Below, one piece after another: positions 15,602 through 24,104 of a stretch of DNA of 48,695 bases (position 1 is its first letter; the number at the start of each line of letters is the position of its first letter). This DNA is from a virus: IMG/VR virus record IMGVR_UViG_3300039098_000102, positions 1 through 48,695 of that record, one strand, 5' to 3'. The translations under genes were made by a program, and so were the position numbers. The notes beneath the pieces were generated by a model. It was not told where the DNA came from and ran no database searches. It saw nothing but the letters and a program-made list of their open reading frames with translations.

Positions 15602-16177
15602 TTACTGTTGTGGCAGCGTGGTAGTGTCTGCTGCGTCGACCGTCCCGTCGACATTCTCGGCGGCAATGTCATAGTCCTGATGCCCAGTGACAAAGTCGTC
15701 CAGATACTGGCTCTCCGGCGCGTAGGTGTAATACTCGACGGCAAAGGCCATCCGTCCGGTCATGATGACTTCATCGCCCTCAATGTCGATGCCGAACGTG
15801 GTTCTGGTCAGGTAGCAGTCAGCGGCCATGCCACCAAGGGTGTCATCTGCGAAGAGGGCTTGCTCGACCTGATGCGCGATATCATCCATCAGGCCATCAA
15901 GTGTTGCCGCGCCAGCCAGTTCTTTGGCGCCTTGGTCGCTCTCGCCTTTGCGGGCAAACTCTACCGACAGAGATATGGTCCGCTTGAGCTCTCGCGGGGC
16001 CGTATCCTTGGCACCTGTCGCCTCTTCGTCCAGGGTGTAGACCAGGCCGGCTGGCAGCTCATTGGGCCAGATCCCGCGAGCCCTGCTAGGGTGCCACTTC
16101 TCCCCGCAGTCGGTCTGGGCGGCCCTGAGAATTTCCGTCACTTTGTGCCGGATCAGTTTTCTCTGGTGGTCGGCCAT
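15602..16177 (-). CDS. Tail terminator-like protein
   Basis: 191 aa. The N-terminal RKLIRHKVTEILRAAQ and the following beta strands (LKRTISLSVEFARK, then LDGLMDDIAHQVEQAL) follow the lambda gpU / Mu gp37 tail-terminator pattern, where the protein caps the tail and joins it to the head. It lies between the FII-like connector and the tail genes. Family assignment rests on pattern and position, so it is less certain than its neighbours. Confidence 0.7.
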   Translation of the reverse strand: MADHQRKLIRHKVTEILRAAQTDCGEKWHPSRARGIWPNELPAGLVYTLDEEATGAKDTAPRELKRTISLSVEFARKGESDQGAKELAGAATLDGLMDDIAHQVEQALFADDTLGGMAADCYLTRTTFGIDIEGDEVIMTGRMAFAVEYYTYAPESQYLDDFVTGHQDYDIAAENVDGTVDAADTTTLPQQ

Positions 16178-16180
16178 GGT

Positions 16181-16489
16181 TTAAACCTTATGCAGATAGA
16201 GGTCGCAGATCCCGTCTTCGTCGGCGTGTGGCATGTCTCGCATGCGATAAGTGACGCCTCGCACGGTAAGCCGGTCACCGCTCGCCCCACCAGTAGGGAT
16301 GTCGGACAGGATGACGCAAGACAGCCGCGGCTGGGTCGACTGGACGACGACCCCGAGATCTTGGTCGACTTCCTCATAAGAGGATTCGAAGATGGCCCGG
16401 ATGGTCACGGCCTCACCTGCTTCTGGGGTGTAGGTGATATCCTCCCCCCGTTTTTCTGCGAGGTCCCTGGCTGCTTTGACAAACGGCAT
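16181..16489 (-). CDS. Head-tail joining protein (lambda FII-like)
   Basis: 102 aa, largely beta. VTIRAIFESSYEEVDQDLG and the Val-rich DRLTVRGVTYRMRD hairpins match small lambda FII / phage attachment proteins. It would sit at the head-tail interface. It follows the major capsid gene, after a hairpin that may lower downstream expression. Confidence 0.75.
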   Translation of the reverse strand: MPFVKAARDLAEKRGEDITYTPEAGEAVTIRAIFESSYEEVDQDLGVVVQSTQPRLSCVILSDIPTGGASGDRLTVRGVTYRMRDMPHADEDGICDLYLHKV

Positions 16490-16502
16490 GGCGGATGCTC
16501 CG

Positions 16503-16529
16503 AAAAGGGGGCCGGAATGCCCGGCCCCC
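16503..16529 (-). terminator. Hairpin with short U-run after the capsid gene (attenuator)
   Basis: Read leftward: GGGGGCCGG-gcatt-CCGGCCCCC followed by TTTTC. The stem is strong but only four U follow. It lies between major capsid and FII-like genes, so partial termination would leave capsid protein in excess of connector and tail proteins. Confidence 0.6.
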
Positions 16530-16551
16530 TGCGTTTCAGGTCGTTACGTTA

Positions 16552-17565
16552 CTAGGTCCGTTTGCCCTTGATCAGCGCCTTAGGTCGGGTGCAGATCGGC
16601 AGCGGGTTGGCTTGCACCTCGAGGTCTACGAACTTGTTGAAACGAGCGTCGGGTGCCTGCTTGGCATAACGGGGCAGGCCGATGGTGTTGACGGTTTCCG
16701 CGTAGTCGGCCGGGGCGAAATAGTTGACGAACAGGCCGGGCACGCCGACCGGGAAGAAATGCGCTTTGTTGGTATCGATGAACGCCGTGCTACCGATGGC
16801 GCCGCGGTAGTTCTCGAAGGTGATGCCGCCGAAATTCAAGGACTGATAAACGTAGCCCCCGCGCAGCTCGGCTGCTTCGGCCTGGTTGAGATATGTGGCG
16901 CGAACTTCGGGATGGGCCACCAGGTCATCAAAGAAGGCGTCACCGCAGAGGCAATGGACTCGGGTCAGTGGTGCGGCGCCGAGATTGGTGGCCATCAAAC
17001 GAATGACCGCGCCGCATTTTTTCCGCACAACACCGTCGGCCGGGCTGGCGTTGTCGAGATCGAAATCGATTTCCGACTCCTGCGAGACGCCAAACTCGGT
17101 GAACAGGTCGTAAATGACCGTCGAACCGTCGGAGTCCAAGATCTGCCCCTTGATGGCACCGAGACGCAGATGCTCGAGAGTGGCGTCGAGGCTCTGGGTC
17201 ATGGTTTCAAGGCGCTGGTTGACGACCATCTGCACGGTCTGCAGTTCGCTGTCGGAGCCGAACGCTCGCACGCCCTGAACCTCATCGGCCATGACGGTAT
17301 CGTTGGCCTGCAGGTGGGGTACTTTGAGACTGCGCATCTTGCGCTTGTCGGTCTCGTTTTGCTTGCCAGCCGAGCCACGTTGGCTGGTCGGCACCAGATA
17401 CAGTACCCCGTTTTTCTCCTCGATGGAGACGGCGGTGGTGGCAACGCCACGGTTAGCAAACAAGCCAAGCTGCCCGACCCGGCCGGGAACGAACGGCATC
17501 TTGTTGACGGCATCGGTCAGGCTGACGACGCCAAAAGCATCGTTGTTGAAAATATCCAGAATCAT
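16552..17565 (-). CDS. Major capsid protein (lambda gpE family)
   Basis: 337 aa of the phage major capsid protein E family. The start DIFNNDAFGVVSLTDAVNK, followed by PFVPGRVGQLGLF and, later, NFGGITFENYRGAIG and the Pro-rich SRPKALIK-like end, are characteristic. It forms the icosahedral shell (HK97 fold). GGAGGAAG precedes the ATG. It follows the gpD-like decoration gene as in lambda. Confidence 0.95.
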   Translation of the reverse strand: MILDIFNNDAFGVVSLTDAVNKMPFVPGRVGQLGLFANRGVATTAVSIEEKNGVLYLVPTSQRGSAGKQNETDKRKMRSLKVPHLQANDTVMADEVQGVRAFGSDSELQTVQMVVNQRLETMTQSLDATLEHLRLGAIKGQILDSDGSTVIYDLFTEFGVSQESEIDFDLDNASPADGVVRKKCGAVIRLMATNLGAAPLTRVHCLCGDAFFDDLVAHPEVRATYLNQAEAAELRGGYVYQSLNFGGITFENYRGAIGSTAFIDTNKAHFFPVGVPGLFVNYFAPADYAETVNTIGLPRYAKQAPDARFNKFVDLEVQANPLPICTRPKALIKGKRT

Positions 17566-17586
17566 GGTTTCTTCCTCCTTCGTCCG

Positions 17587-18231
17587 TTATCGAACGATGA
17601 TGCCCAGCGCTGCGAGCTCTGCGATGGCTGCGGTTTTTTCAGCGGCCTCAATGTCAGCGGGCCAGGTCAGATCGTTGCCATTGACTTCGGCGTCGCGGAC
17701 GATAGCGACGGCTTCCTGGTCGGCGTCGGTGGCGTCGGTATTGTCGTACAGGATGCCGGCTGCGACTTCGGTGCCGTCGGTGCCGTCCTGGTTGAACGCG
17801 ACGCATTTTCCAGACCCGGCTGCCACGGTGATGGTGAACCCTTCGCCGGCGCTAAAATCGGTAGTCCCGTCGGTGATGGTGAAGGTCAGCCCGCCGCCAA
17901 CGAATTCGACGGCTACGGTTGCAATGCCGACCTCGATACCGTCGGGGTCGGTGACCATGAACGCGCCTGCGTTGGTTGCCGGCTCGATACAGGTGGCGCG
18001 ATATGCTCCGGGTTTTGCTCCGGCGCCAACTGCAGCGGACGCGATAGTCCCGGTGTCAGCGGCGTTCCCGGCATCGGCTGCAGGGGTTGCGGCACCTTTG
18101 GTGATCTTGCCCAGCACCTGGCCGGCGACCAGATCCCCAGTATCGATGGTGAGGACTTCGCGGGAGCGGGTCCCCTTGGCCTCGCTGGCGATAAACTCGC
18201 CTGCGTGCATTCCTTCGGTCAGTTCTGCCAT
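17587..18231 (-). CDS. Head decoration protein (lambda gpD-like), extended
   Basis: 214 aa. The first part (MAELTEGMHAGEFIASEA, SREVLTIDTGDLVAGQVLG) and the later AGEGFTITVAAGSGKC and LYDNTDATD motifs belong to the head-decoration family that cements expanded capsids. It is about twice the length of lambda gpD, with Ala/Gly/Thr-rich beta repeats. I chose the ATG at 18231 with GGAGG five bases upstream; the frame continues to a GTG at 18243. Confidence 0.85.
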   Translation of the reverse strand: MAELTEGMHAGEFIASEAKGTRSREVLTIDTGDLVAGQVLGKITKGAATPAADAGNAADTGTIASAAVGAGAKPGAYRATCIEPATNAGAFMVTDPDGIEVGIATVAVEFVGGGLTFTITDGTTDFSAGEGFTITVAAGSGKCVAFNQDGTDGTEVAAGILYDNTDATDADQEAVAIVRDAEVNGNDLTWPADIEAAEKTAAIAELAALGIIVR

Positions 18232-18261
18232 GTGTTCCTCCACACGTTGTGTTGCGCTGGC

Positions 18262-18289
18262 TCACTTAATGTGAACCTGTGGGCGCAAG
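18262..18289. promoter_or_regulatory. Dispersed bipartite palindrome, copy 2
   Basis: TCACTTAATGTGA followed by ACCTGTGGGCGCA, in the gap between the S49 protease and decoration genes, about 30 bp upstream of the latter's start. Same orientation as the other copies. Confidence 0.7.
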
Positions 18290-18294
18290 AATGG

Positions 18295-18723
18295 TTACTT
18301 CCCGGGGGCCTTTTCGGTGCCGTTGAGATTGGCATAAATCCCCGCGGTATCGATGGCCGCTTTCGCCTGGCCGCTTTTGCCGCCAACCCGGCTGACGATC
18401 TGCTGATCATCGCTGCGCATCGCCAGTGCGTCCTGGATGCGGTCGTTGGCCTGCTGCTCACTGCAGCCATCCTCGACTAACCGGCCGAACATCACTGCGG
18501 CGTCGGAACCCTGGCAGCTGGCGTGAACGGCCAGGATGCGGGTGCGCTCGGCGGCTGTGGCGTCGGTTGAGGCTTTGGCGACGGCTGCGGCCATGTCCTG
18601 CTCGGTGCCGGCCTTGGCCTCGGTTACGGCCAAATCGAATTCGGCCTGGCTGTAAATCTTTTCATTTGCAGGCGTAGCCTCAACGGCGGCGCCCTGGTCT
18701 TGCTCGGCTTTTGCTCCGGGCAT
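18295..18723 (-). CDS. Nested scaffold protein (lambda Nu3-like) from internal start
   Basis: Inside the protease gene, codon 285 is an ATG (18723) preceded by GAGGAGG with seven-base spacing, far better than chance. From it runs a 142-aa acidic, Ala/Gln-rich helical protein, the composition of head scaffolds. In lambda the scaffold Nu3 is made the same way from the 3' end of gene C. Independent translation here is inferred from the internal Shine-Dalgarno. Confidence 0.7.
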   Translation of the reverse strand: MPGAKAEQDQGAAVEATPANEKIYSQAEFDLAVTEAKAGTEQDMAAAVAKASTDATAAERTRILAVHASCQGSDAAVMFGRLVEDGCSEQQANDRIQDALAMRSDDQQIVSRVGGKSGQAKAAIDTAGIYANLNGTEKAPGK

Positions 18724-19575
18724 GATTGTGCCTCCTCTGTGTTTGGCCAACCTGGCCATAGTTTTGTCGACCGCTGCGACCTCATCGGCGAACCCGACTG
18801 CAACGGCTTTTTTGCCGGAAAAAATACCGGCCTCGGTTTCAATTACGGATTGTTTACTCATGCCACGATTCCGCGCCACGGTGGAAACAAACAGTTGATA
18901 GCTATCGGTTACCATTTCCTGCAGCCGGGTCATTGCCTCGCTGGACAGTGGGCTGTGCGGTGACATATCCGCTTTTCTTGCCCCCGCGAAAACGTGGGTT
19001 ACTGCGATTCCCGTTTTTTCGTTCCAAACACTTTGGTCGACGTGGGTCGCGATGACGCCAACAGATCCGGCCCCGCCTGTCCGTGGAATGATGATTTTGC
19101 TTGCAGCTGAGGCCAGCAGATATGCTGCGGAATAACAGGCCTCGTTGATCACGGCCGTGATCTGCTTTTTGCCTCGGCATTGGTAGATGTGATCTGCCAG
19201 GTCGAAACAACCGTTAACCTCGCCGCCGGGGCTGTCCATGTCCATTACGACTTGCTGGACCGTGTCGTCCTCCATCGCGGTATCAAATGCACGGCGTATG
19301 TCGGCGTATGTGGTCGGCCCTCCGCTTGGGTAGTCGTTGGCCAACAGTCGGTGCATGAGTGGGCCGTGGATGCCAATGATCCCGACCCCGTTGCAGACGG
19401 TATAACCGGCCCGACGGCGCTCACCTTCGGTGACTTCGCGAGCCTCGGTTTTCGGCAGCATGGTGGTGTCAAGGTCGAACCGTGGGCCAATGACCTGCAG
19501 GATGCCGTTCCATTTGTCCTCGGCGATCATCAGCGGCGTGTTAAAAATCAACTCTGCGATTCGGATGTTTCTCAC
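18295..19575 (-). CDS. Head maturation protease, S49 family, with C-terminal scaffold domain
   Basis: 426 aa. The N-terminal 270 residues are an SppA/S49 (lambda gpC-like) serine protease: MDSPGGEV at 113-120, nucleophile Ser149 in EACYSAAYL, and general base Lys201 in GARKADMSP. The C-terminal 140 residues are the helical scaffold region, also made separately from an internal start. It cleaves scaffold and connector proteins during head maturation. Its ATG overlaps the portal stop. Confidence 0.93.
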   Translation of the reverse strand: MRNIRIAELIFNTPLMIAEDKWNGILQVIGPRFDLDTTMLPKTEAREVTEGERRRAGYTVCNGVGIIGIHGPLMHRLLANDYPSGGPTTYADIRRAFDTAMEDDTVQQVVMDMDSPGGEVNGCFDLADHIYQCRGKKQITAVINEACYSAAYLLASAASKIIIPRTGGAGSVGVIATHVDQSVWNEKTGIAVTHVFAGARKADMSPHSPLSSEAMTRLQEMVTDSYQLFVSTVARNRGMSKQSVIETEAGIFSGKKAVAVGFADEVAAVDKTMARLAKHRGGTIMPGAKAEQDQGAAVEATPANEKIYSQAEFDLAVTEAKAGTEQDMAAAVAKASTDATAAERTRILAVHASCQGSDAAVMFGRLVEDGCSEQQANDRIQDALAMRSDDQQIVSRVGGKSGQAKAAIDTAGIYANLNGTEKAPGK

Positions 19576-21110
19576 TCGTTCCCCCTACCCTCAATAGCTG
19601 CTATGGTCGCGGCCTGAATCGCGCCATTGCCTGTTATTTGCCGTGGATCACTGTCCAGCACCAGACCAAGGTCGTCGGCCCGCTTATTGTCTTCTGCGAT
19701 TTCCTTGTCGACCTCTTCAACGTCGCGGCCACGGCGGTTTGCAACGACCGACTGCCGGGAGTTGAGGCCATTTCTAATATCCATCTGCTCGGCGATCCGG
19801 TCGTCAACGGGGTTGATGTACTCCCACCCCTGGCCATACCACTCGATATCGAGATATTCTGACCTGTTCTGCCAGTAGTCCGGCAGGTCAATAGCGCCGG
19901 AACGATAAAGGGCGTCCATCCACCATCCGGCAATCGGGCGGCAAATCTGGAACACCATGATATGGAAAATCAACGCCTCGCAACGGCGCCGGAATTCGAC
20001 AAGGCCAGCACGCAGGCTGCTGTAATTGACATTCGACAGGTCGCCAGTTAGTTGCTCATAGGTCAGGCCAACACCGACCGCAACCTCGCGCAGTTGCTGC
20101 TGCAACCACGCGCTGGTGTTGCCGCCTATGTCTGCTGGCGCTGCGAACTTAATGTCTTCGCCGGGGTCAAGGTAGCGGATGATCCCAGGCTCCAGACCTG
20201 CCAGCACGCGCCCCTCTATGTCGTTGCCCAAACTGGTGCCGATGTCGTTACCGTCGCCACCACCACCGTCAGGTGAAGTGATGAACGCGCCAAACATAGC
20301 GGCGATCTTTTTGCGCACTCGCTCGGCGTCGGTGTATTGGTCGAGTTCATACAAGCTTGTAACGATGGCCGACATCCATGGGACCCCTCTGTTCTGGCCA
20401 GGACGTAGCGGACGGAAAGCGTGGATCATGTCGCTGGCCGGGACGCGAACTGTGCCGGTGTCGGCGTTATAAAACTGGTCGCCTGGGTGTCGACGGTGGA
20501 CATGGTAGGCGGCTCGCCTGCCGATCCAGTCAAACTCGATGGCAGCCTGGATCTCGTTGCCGTTGGTTGCGGCTTGAGTCATGGCGTGCGGCAGGTGATC
20601 AGGCTCCATGACCTGTAGCTGCAGCGGGACGTGCATGCCATCAGAGTTTGCCCGGTTACGACGACGGATCAGAACCTCGCCGCTTTCGACCACTGTGCGA
20701 GCGCCGAGAGCTTGCTGCCCGTAAAAGTCGCACAGGCCGGCCGCGTCAGCCTCATCGGTCCAGCGCAGGAATCTTTTCTGCAGCCATTCCTTAAGCTCGG
20801 GAGTGATGACGCCATTGACCCGCCAGCGGGGAACGATGCCGGTGCCGACCATATTGCTGACCCACACGTCGACTGCGTTCTGCGCCAGTGGATGGTTGCG
20901 GGTGAATTCATGGGATCTGTTGCGAAGGTTCGACAGGCTGCCGGTGATGGCAGAGTTCGGCCCGACACCGCTAGTGCCCCACTGCCGCATGCGGCGGCTG
21001 GTGCTGGCACCCTCGAACGCACTAGCGTTCGGCGTAATTATCGCCGGAACGCCGGACGCCTTGAGCGCCGCCAGTTGCTGGTCGCTTATTCCTGGCATAA
21101 CTAGCGGCAT
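19572..21110 (-). CDS. Portal protein (lambda gpB family)
   Basis: 512 aa of the lambda portal family. Visible are the N-terminal RSHEFTRNHPLAQNAVDVWVSN region, FLRWTDEADAAG, the GQNRGVPWMSAIVTSLYEL motif, and LTGDLSNVNYSSLRAGLVEF, a nearly universal signature of these portals. It forms the dodecameric DNA channel and connector docking site. It overlaps the protease gene and follows gpW directly. Confidence 0.95.
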   Translation of the reverse strand: MPLVMPGISDQQLAALKASGVPAIITPNASAFEGASTSRRMRQWGTSGVGPNSAITGSLSNLRNRSHEFTRNHPLAQNAVDVWVSNMVGTGIVPRWRVNGVITPELKEWLQKRFLRWTDEADAAGLCDFYGQQALGARTVVESGEVLIRRRNRANSDGMHVPLQLQVMEPDHLPHAMTQAATNGNEIQAAIEFDWIGRRAAYHVHRRHPGDQFYNADTGTVRVPASDMIHAFRPLRPGQNRGVPWMSAIVTSLYELDQYTDAERVRKKIAAMFGAFITSPDGGGGDGNDIGTSLGNDIEGRVLAGLEPGIIRYLDPGEDIKFAAPADIGGNTSAWLQQQLREVAVGVGLTYEQLTGDLSNVNYSSLRAGLVEFRRRCEALIFHIMVFQICRPIAGWWMDALYRSGAIDLPDYWQNRSEYLDIEWYGQGWEYINPVDDRIAEQMDIRNGLNSRQSVVANRRGRDVEEVDKEIAEDNKRADDLGLVLDSDPRQITGNGAIQAATIAAIEGRGNE

Positions 21111-21338
21111 CTAAAACCCCTTGCCGGTGCTGGCCATAACGAATTTCTTTCGCGAACCGGTAGCAACCGCGACAGAGCTTGCCACGCTGGCCTCCAGGGC
21201 TCGCAACTCAGGCAGTGATGCCTGCCCGTATGTGATGGATTTTCCAGAACTGAGGGTGACGGCGGTCGCACGCTCACCATTGGCCAAAGCCAGAATGGCA
21301 GCGCGGATATTGTCGAGGTCGGTCTGGGTGTAGGCCAT
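21111..21338 (-). CDS. Head-tail connector gpW
   Basis: 75 aa of the gpW family: MAYTQTDLDNIRAAILALA..., a SGKSITYGQASLPELRAL hairpin, and a helical end. It stabilises packaged DNA and prepares the head for FII and tail joining. Two ATGs compete: 21344 lies only three bases from GGAG, while 21338 has nine-base spacing, so I use the latter. Confidence 0.9.
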   Translation of the reverse strand: MAYTQTDLDNIRAAILALANGERATAVTLSSGKSITYGQASLPELRALEASVASSVAVATGSRKKFVMASTGKGF

Positions 21339-21370
21339 GCCCATTCACTCCATGTGCTTCAAAAACTCAA

Positions 21371-21382
21371 TCACTGTGAACC
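21371..21382. promoter_or_regulatory. Dispersed palindrome, copy 3 (degenerate, shortened spacer)
   Basis: TCACTGTGAACC in the gap between terminase large subunit and gpW. With its left flank it reads TCAATCACTGTGAA, and the same 14-mer occurs in inverse orientation inside the early promoter near 42567-42581. The tail is not conserved here because the terminase stop codon follows. Confidence 0.45.
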
Positions 21383-21383
21383 A

Positions 21384-23237
21384 CTAGCCGAGATAATTCG
21401 AGCGGACAACGGTCCCGCCTTTTCTCCTGCGTTTTGCCGGCTGGCTATAGTCCAAAATCAGCGGCCCCTGCATGGTGTCCAGCGCGGGGTTCAATAGACG
21501 CAAGGCCCCTTGCGAATAGTTGCGGCAGTCGAGGGCTTCGTTTCGCTGTGACCCTCGCCGGCTGATCACCCAGGTTAAAATCGGGCGACCGTGGCGATAC
21601 TTGGTGATTCTCTTTTCTGCTGTCATCTGCCGGAAATACTCTTCGTCTCGATCGGTTGGAAAGTGACAGTACCCCGGCCCCGGTTCTGCTATCTGTAATC
21701 GAGCGTAAACCAGTTCCTTGCCGGTATCAACCCCTAGGGGAAACTGCTCAACCCTGGCGGCGTTGTTCTTTGAGGCGGGGCCGACAAGCGGCTTCCCAGA
21801 TCCTGCAGCACCCTTTATCGGCCAGACCCTGCGCATCGATCTGGATTTGCACCAATCCTGAACAGTTCCGGTAAAATGTCCCTGGCTGTCGATACAGGCC
21901 GCAGCGATGTGGACGGTGACACCGGACTCATGGACCCACGGCTGCAGCAGGTATTCGTCCAGCTGCTCCCACACCTCTGGTCTGCCCGGGTCGCCGCGGA
22001 AAACCTCATAGGCGATATTCCAACTTTCAAACCCGGCGCCCCATCCGACCACTTCGATCTCCAGGCGGTTGTCCTGCACATCGATCCCGGCTGTAAGCAC
22101 TAGGGCCCCTGCTGGCACCTTGGCCGGGTACACTTCGCGCCGGTTGAGCAGCCAGGACCACTCGACCACATCGCCCTTATCCTCCCACGGTTCGCCCAGG
22201 CAGGTATTCACCCAGACTTTCAAAAGCTCTGGATCGCCCTTGGCTCGCAGGAAGTCACGGACGGCATGCGCCCAGCTGTACCAGCCGAGGGGCGAATACA
22301 GGGCAGGCAGGTGAAAACTCGGGTACTCGCCGTCAGGGTTCTGCTTTCTCCACTCGCCGTGTTCAAGCATAGCGGTTTTGCTTCGCTCCTCGATGGCCGC
22401 GTCGCAATGCTCGCAGATCAGGACCGGGCGTTTCTTGGTGCCGCGTTTTTTAAAATCGATTCGCGCCCACTCGATCAGTTGATAACCGCCACAGTCTGGA
22501 CAGGGAACCAGACATCGTCGCTGATCGCCGGCCAGGTAGTGCTGGTAGACCCTCGATGTCGCCTTGATGTTTGGCGTCGAGTTGTAGAAAATCTTTCGGC
22601 GTGGAAAGTTCGTGGTTCGTTTTTTCGCCAGTTCGACGGGGTCACCTTCACCGTCGCAGTCGTCGGGATAATTGTCCTCTTCGTCGAGGAACAGGTACTG
22701 GATCGGCATGGACCGCAGGCCGGCAGCAGAGTTCGCGCCACCGAACATAATCGTGCCGCCCGGGAAGTCTTTCTGACCGAGGGTGTTCGACGATTCGCGG
22801 CTCTTGTTCTCGGTGAGCTTGGCGGCCAGGCGTGGAGTCATGGCGGCTGAGGGGTTGAAACGCTGCCGGACAAACTTCTTTGCCATGTCGACGGTCGGCT
22901 GCACGGCGAGGATCGGACCGGGGAAAAGATCAATCAGGGTGAACAGCCAGTTGAGTCCGGTTTCTGTGCCGGAGATCTGGCTGCCCTTCATAAAGGCGAC
23001 TTCACGGCAAGGGTGTGACGGGGACAGGCACTGCATGATCTCACGGACGAACGGCACGCGATCGGTGCGCCAGTGGCCGGACTCGGAACTGGAGGCCTTC
23101 GGCAGCATGCGGAATTCATCGGCCCATTGGTCGACGGTCAGGTTGGGGTCTGGTGTCAGGCCATCACACCAACCCTTGCCGGAGGTACCGGCAGCCGTGA
23201 CGTTCATCTCGGGCAGTGCGATCGCGAGATCACCCAT
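21384..23237 (-). CDS. Terminase large subunit (lambda GpA family)
   Basis: 617 aa. The N-terminal ATPase part has VDQWADEFRMLPKASSSE, SHPCREVAFMKGSQISGTE (Walker A-like region) and MPIQYLFLDEEDNYPDDC (Walker B). The C-terminal nuclease part includes TAGIDVQDNRLEIEVVGWG and TWVISRRGSQRNEALDCRNY. It packages DNA and cuts the concatemer; this family normally makes cohesive ends. It overlaps the small-subunit gene by eight bases. Confidence 0.96.
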   Translation of the reverse strand: MGDLAIALPEMNVTAAGTSGKGWCDGLTPDPNLTVDQWADEFRMLPKASSSESGHWRTDRVPFVREIMQCLSPSHPCREVAFMKGSQISGTETGLNWLFTLIDLFPGPILAVQPTVDMAKKFVRQRFNPSAAMTPRLAAKLTENKSRESSNTLGQKDFPGGTIMFGGANSAAGLRSMPIQYLFLDEEDNYPDDCDGEGDPVELAKKRTTNFPRRKIFYNSTPNIKATSRVYQHYLAGDQRRCLVPCPDCGGYQLIEWARIDFKKRGTKKRPVLICEHCDAAIEERSKTAMLEHGEWRKQNPDGEYPSFHLPALYSPLGWYSWAHAVRDFLRAKGDPELLKVWVNTCLGEPWEDKGDVVEWSWLLNRREVYPAKVPAGALVLTAGIDVQDNRLEIEVVGWGAGFESWNIAYEVFRGDPGRPEVWEQLDEYLLQPWVHESGVTVHIAAACIDSQGHFTGTVQDWCKSRSMRRVWPIKGAAGSGKPLVGPASKNNAARVEQFPLGVDTGKELVYARLQIAEPGPGYCHFPTDRDEEYFRQMTAEKRITKYRHGRPILTWVISRRGSQRNEALDCRNYSQGALRLLNPALDTMQGPLILDYSQPAKRRRKGGTVVRSNYLG

Positions 23238-23853
23238 CGGCGTTCTCTGCCAGGTCGCGCAGCACGCTCCGCAGTTCGGCGTCCAGAATCTGGCGGTTGG
23301 CGTGCTCGTCGGTCTCTGCTGAGATGATCGGGATCACGCGGTCAGGTATGGCCAGGATGGCGTCGCGCAGTTGGCGAGCTTGAGCGAATGCCTGCAGTTC
23401 GACTTCGCGAGCGTTGACCAGGGTACCCTTGAGCTCGGCCTCTTTTATCTCTCGCATGTTGGCTCGGGAGATAGCGTCACGCCGGTTGGCCTCGATGATC
23501 GTTTCTTGCTGGTCTCCCGGTGGGGAGGTCTCCGCGGGGGGTGTCGGCTTTGCTGTGGCAGGTTTTCTTTTGGCTGGTTTCTTCGCCGGTTTAGGTGCCG
23601 GCTTCGGCGGAGGTGGGGCACTCTCAACACCGCCTGCAGTTAGTTCCTCATGCCAAGCCCTTGCGGCTTCAATGATCCCGCTCTGGTCTGGATCGAGACT
23701 GTCGAGGATCAAGGGCAGCGCGACGGCCGGGTCGATTTTCCCGCGGTCGTTCAGGGCGGCAGCAGGAATCGTCCCTAGAGCTATCAATTTCTGGATGTAG
23801 GTGTGAGAACAGCCGAGGCGGCCTGCAATTTTTCGTTGGCTGAGGTGGGCCAT
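23230..23853 (-). CDS. Terminase small subunit-like protein (Nu1/DUF1441 type)
   Basis: 207 aa. The N-terminal helix-turn-helix (LSQRKIAGRLGCSHTYIQKL) is followed by a Lys/Pro/Ala-rich linker at about 77-115 and a helical C-terminus. That is the layout of DNA-recognising terminase small subunits, with the C-terminus binding the large subunit. Adjacent upstream is a nested inverted repeat (23955-24002) that could be its DNA target. Confidence 0.8.
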   Translation of the reverse strand: MAHLSQRKIAGRLGCSHTYIQKLIALGTIPAAALNDRGKIDPAVALPLILDSLDPDQSGIIEAARAWHEELTAGGVESAPPPPKPAPKPAKKPAKRKPATAKPTPPAETSPPGDQQETIIEANRRDAISRANMREIKEAELKGTLVNAREVELQAFAQARQLRDAILAIPDRVIPIISAETDEHANRQILDAELRSVLRDLAENADG

Positions 23854-23878
23854 GGTTCACTTTCTATTCCGGGCCGAG

Positions 23879-23906
23879 ACACATGTTGTGAACCGCCGCG
23901 CGAACG
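23879..23906. promoter_or_regulatory. Dispersed bipartite palindrome, copy 4
   Basis: ACACATGTTGTGAACC followed by GCCGCGCGAACG, 26 bp upstream of the terminase small-subunit start. The left arm is imperfect; the TGTGAACC core and orientation are conserved. Confidence 0.6.
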
Positions 23907-23954
23907 AAAGGCCACCAGCACCATGCTGCGGCCTTGGATTATCGTCGCACTGCC

Positions 23955-24002
23955 GTTGCCATTTTTCAACCCGTTGCCAAAAAGTGGCAACCAAATGGCA
24001 AC
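23955..24002. promoter_or_regulatory. Nested inverted repeats beside terminase (candidate cosB/pac site)
   Basis: Four copies of one heptamer: GTTGCCA at 23955-23961 and 23973-23979 face TGGCAAC at 23985-23991 and 23996-24002. The outer pair extends to GTTGCCATTT / AAATGGCAAC. The inner pair forms a hairpin with a five-base loop. Lying directly upstream of the HTH-containing small terminase gene, it recalls the R sites of lambda cosB bound by Nu1. A cohesive-end cut site cannot be located by eye. Confidence 0.55.
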
Positions 24003-24104
24003 CTGCTTTTTTCACCTCCCGCTAGTGAAATATCGAGCCTCCGCGTCACCCCCGAGCTAGAAGTCCCAGGAAGGACCCGAACTTTTCAAGGGCGGGCTAT
24101 GCCC

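Noticed and set aside
16495-18480. Long open frame (661 codons) on the plus strand opposite capsid and decoration genes
   Set aside because: It is antisense to clearly recognised gpE and gpD genes, has no promoter or good ribosome site, and its composition reflects codon bias of the other strand.
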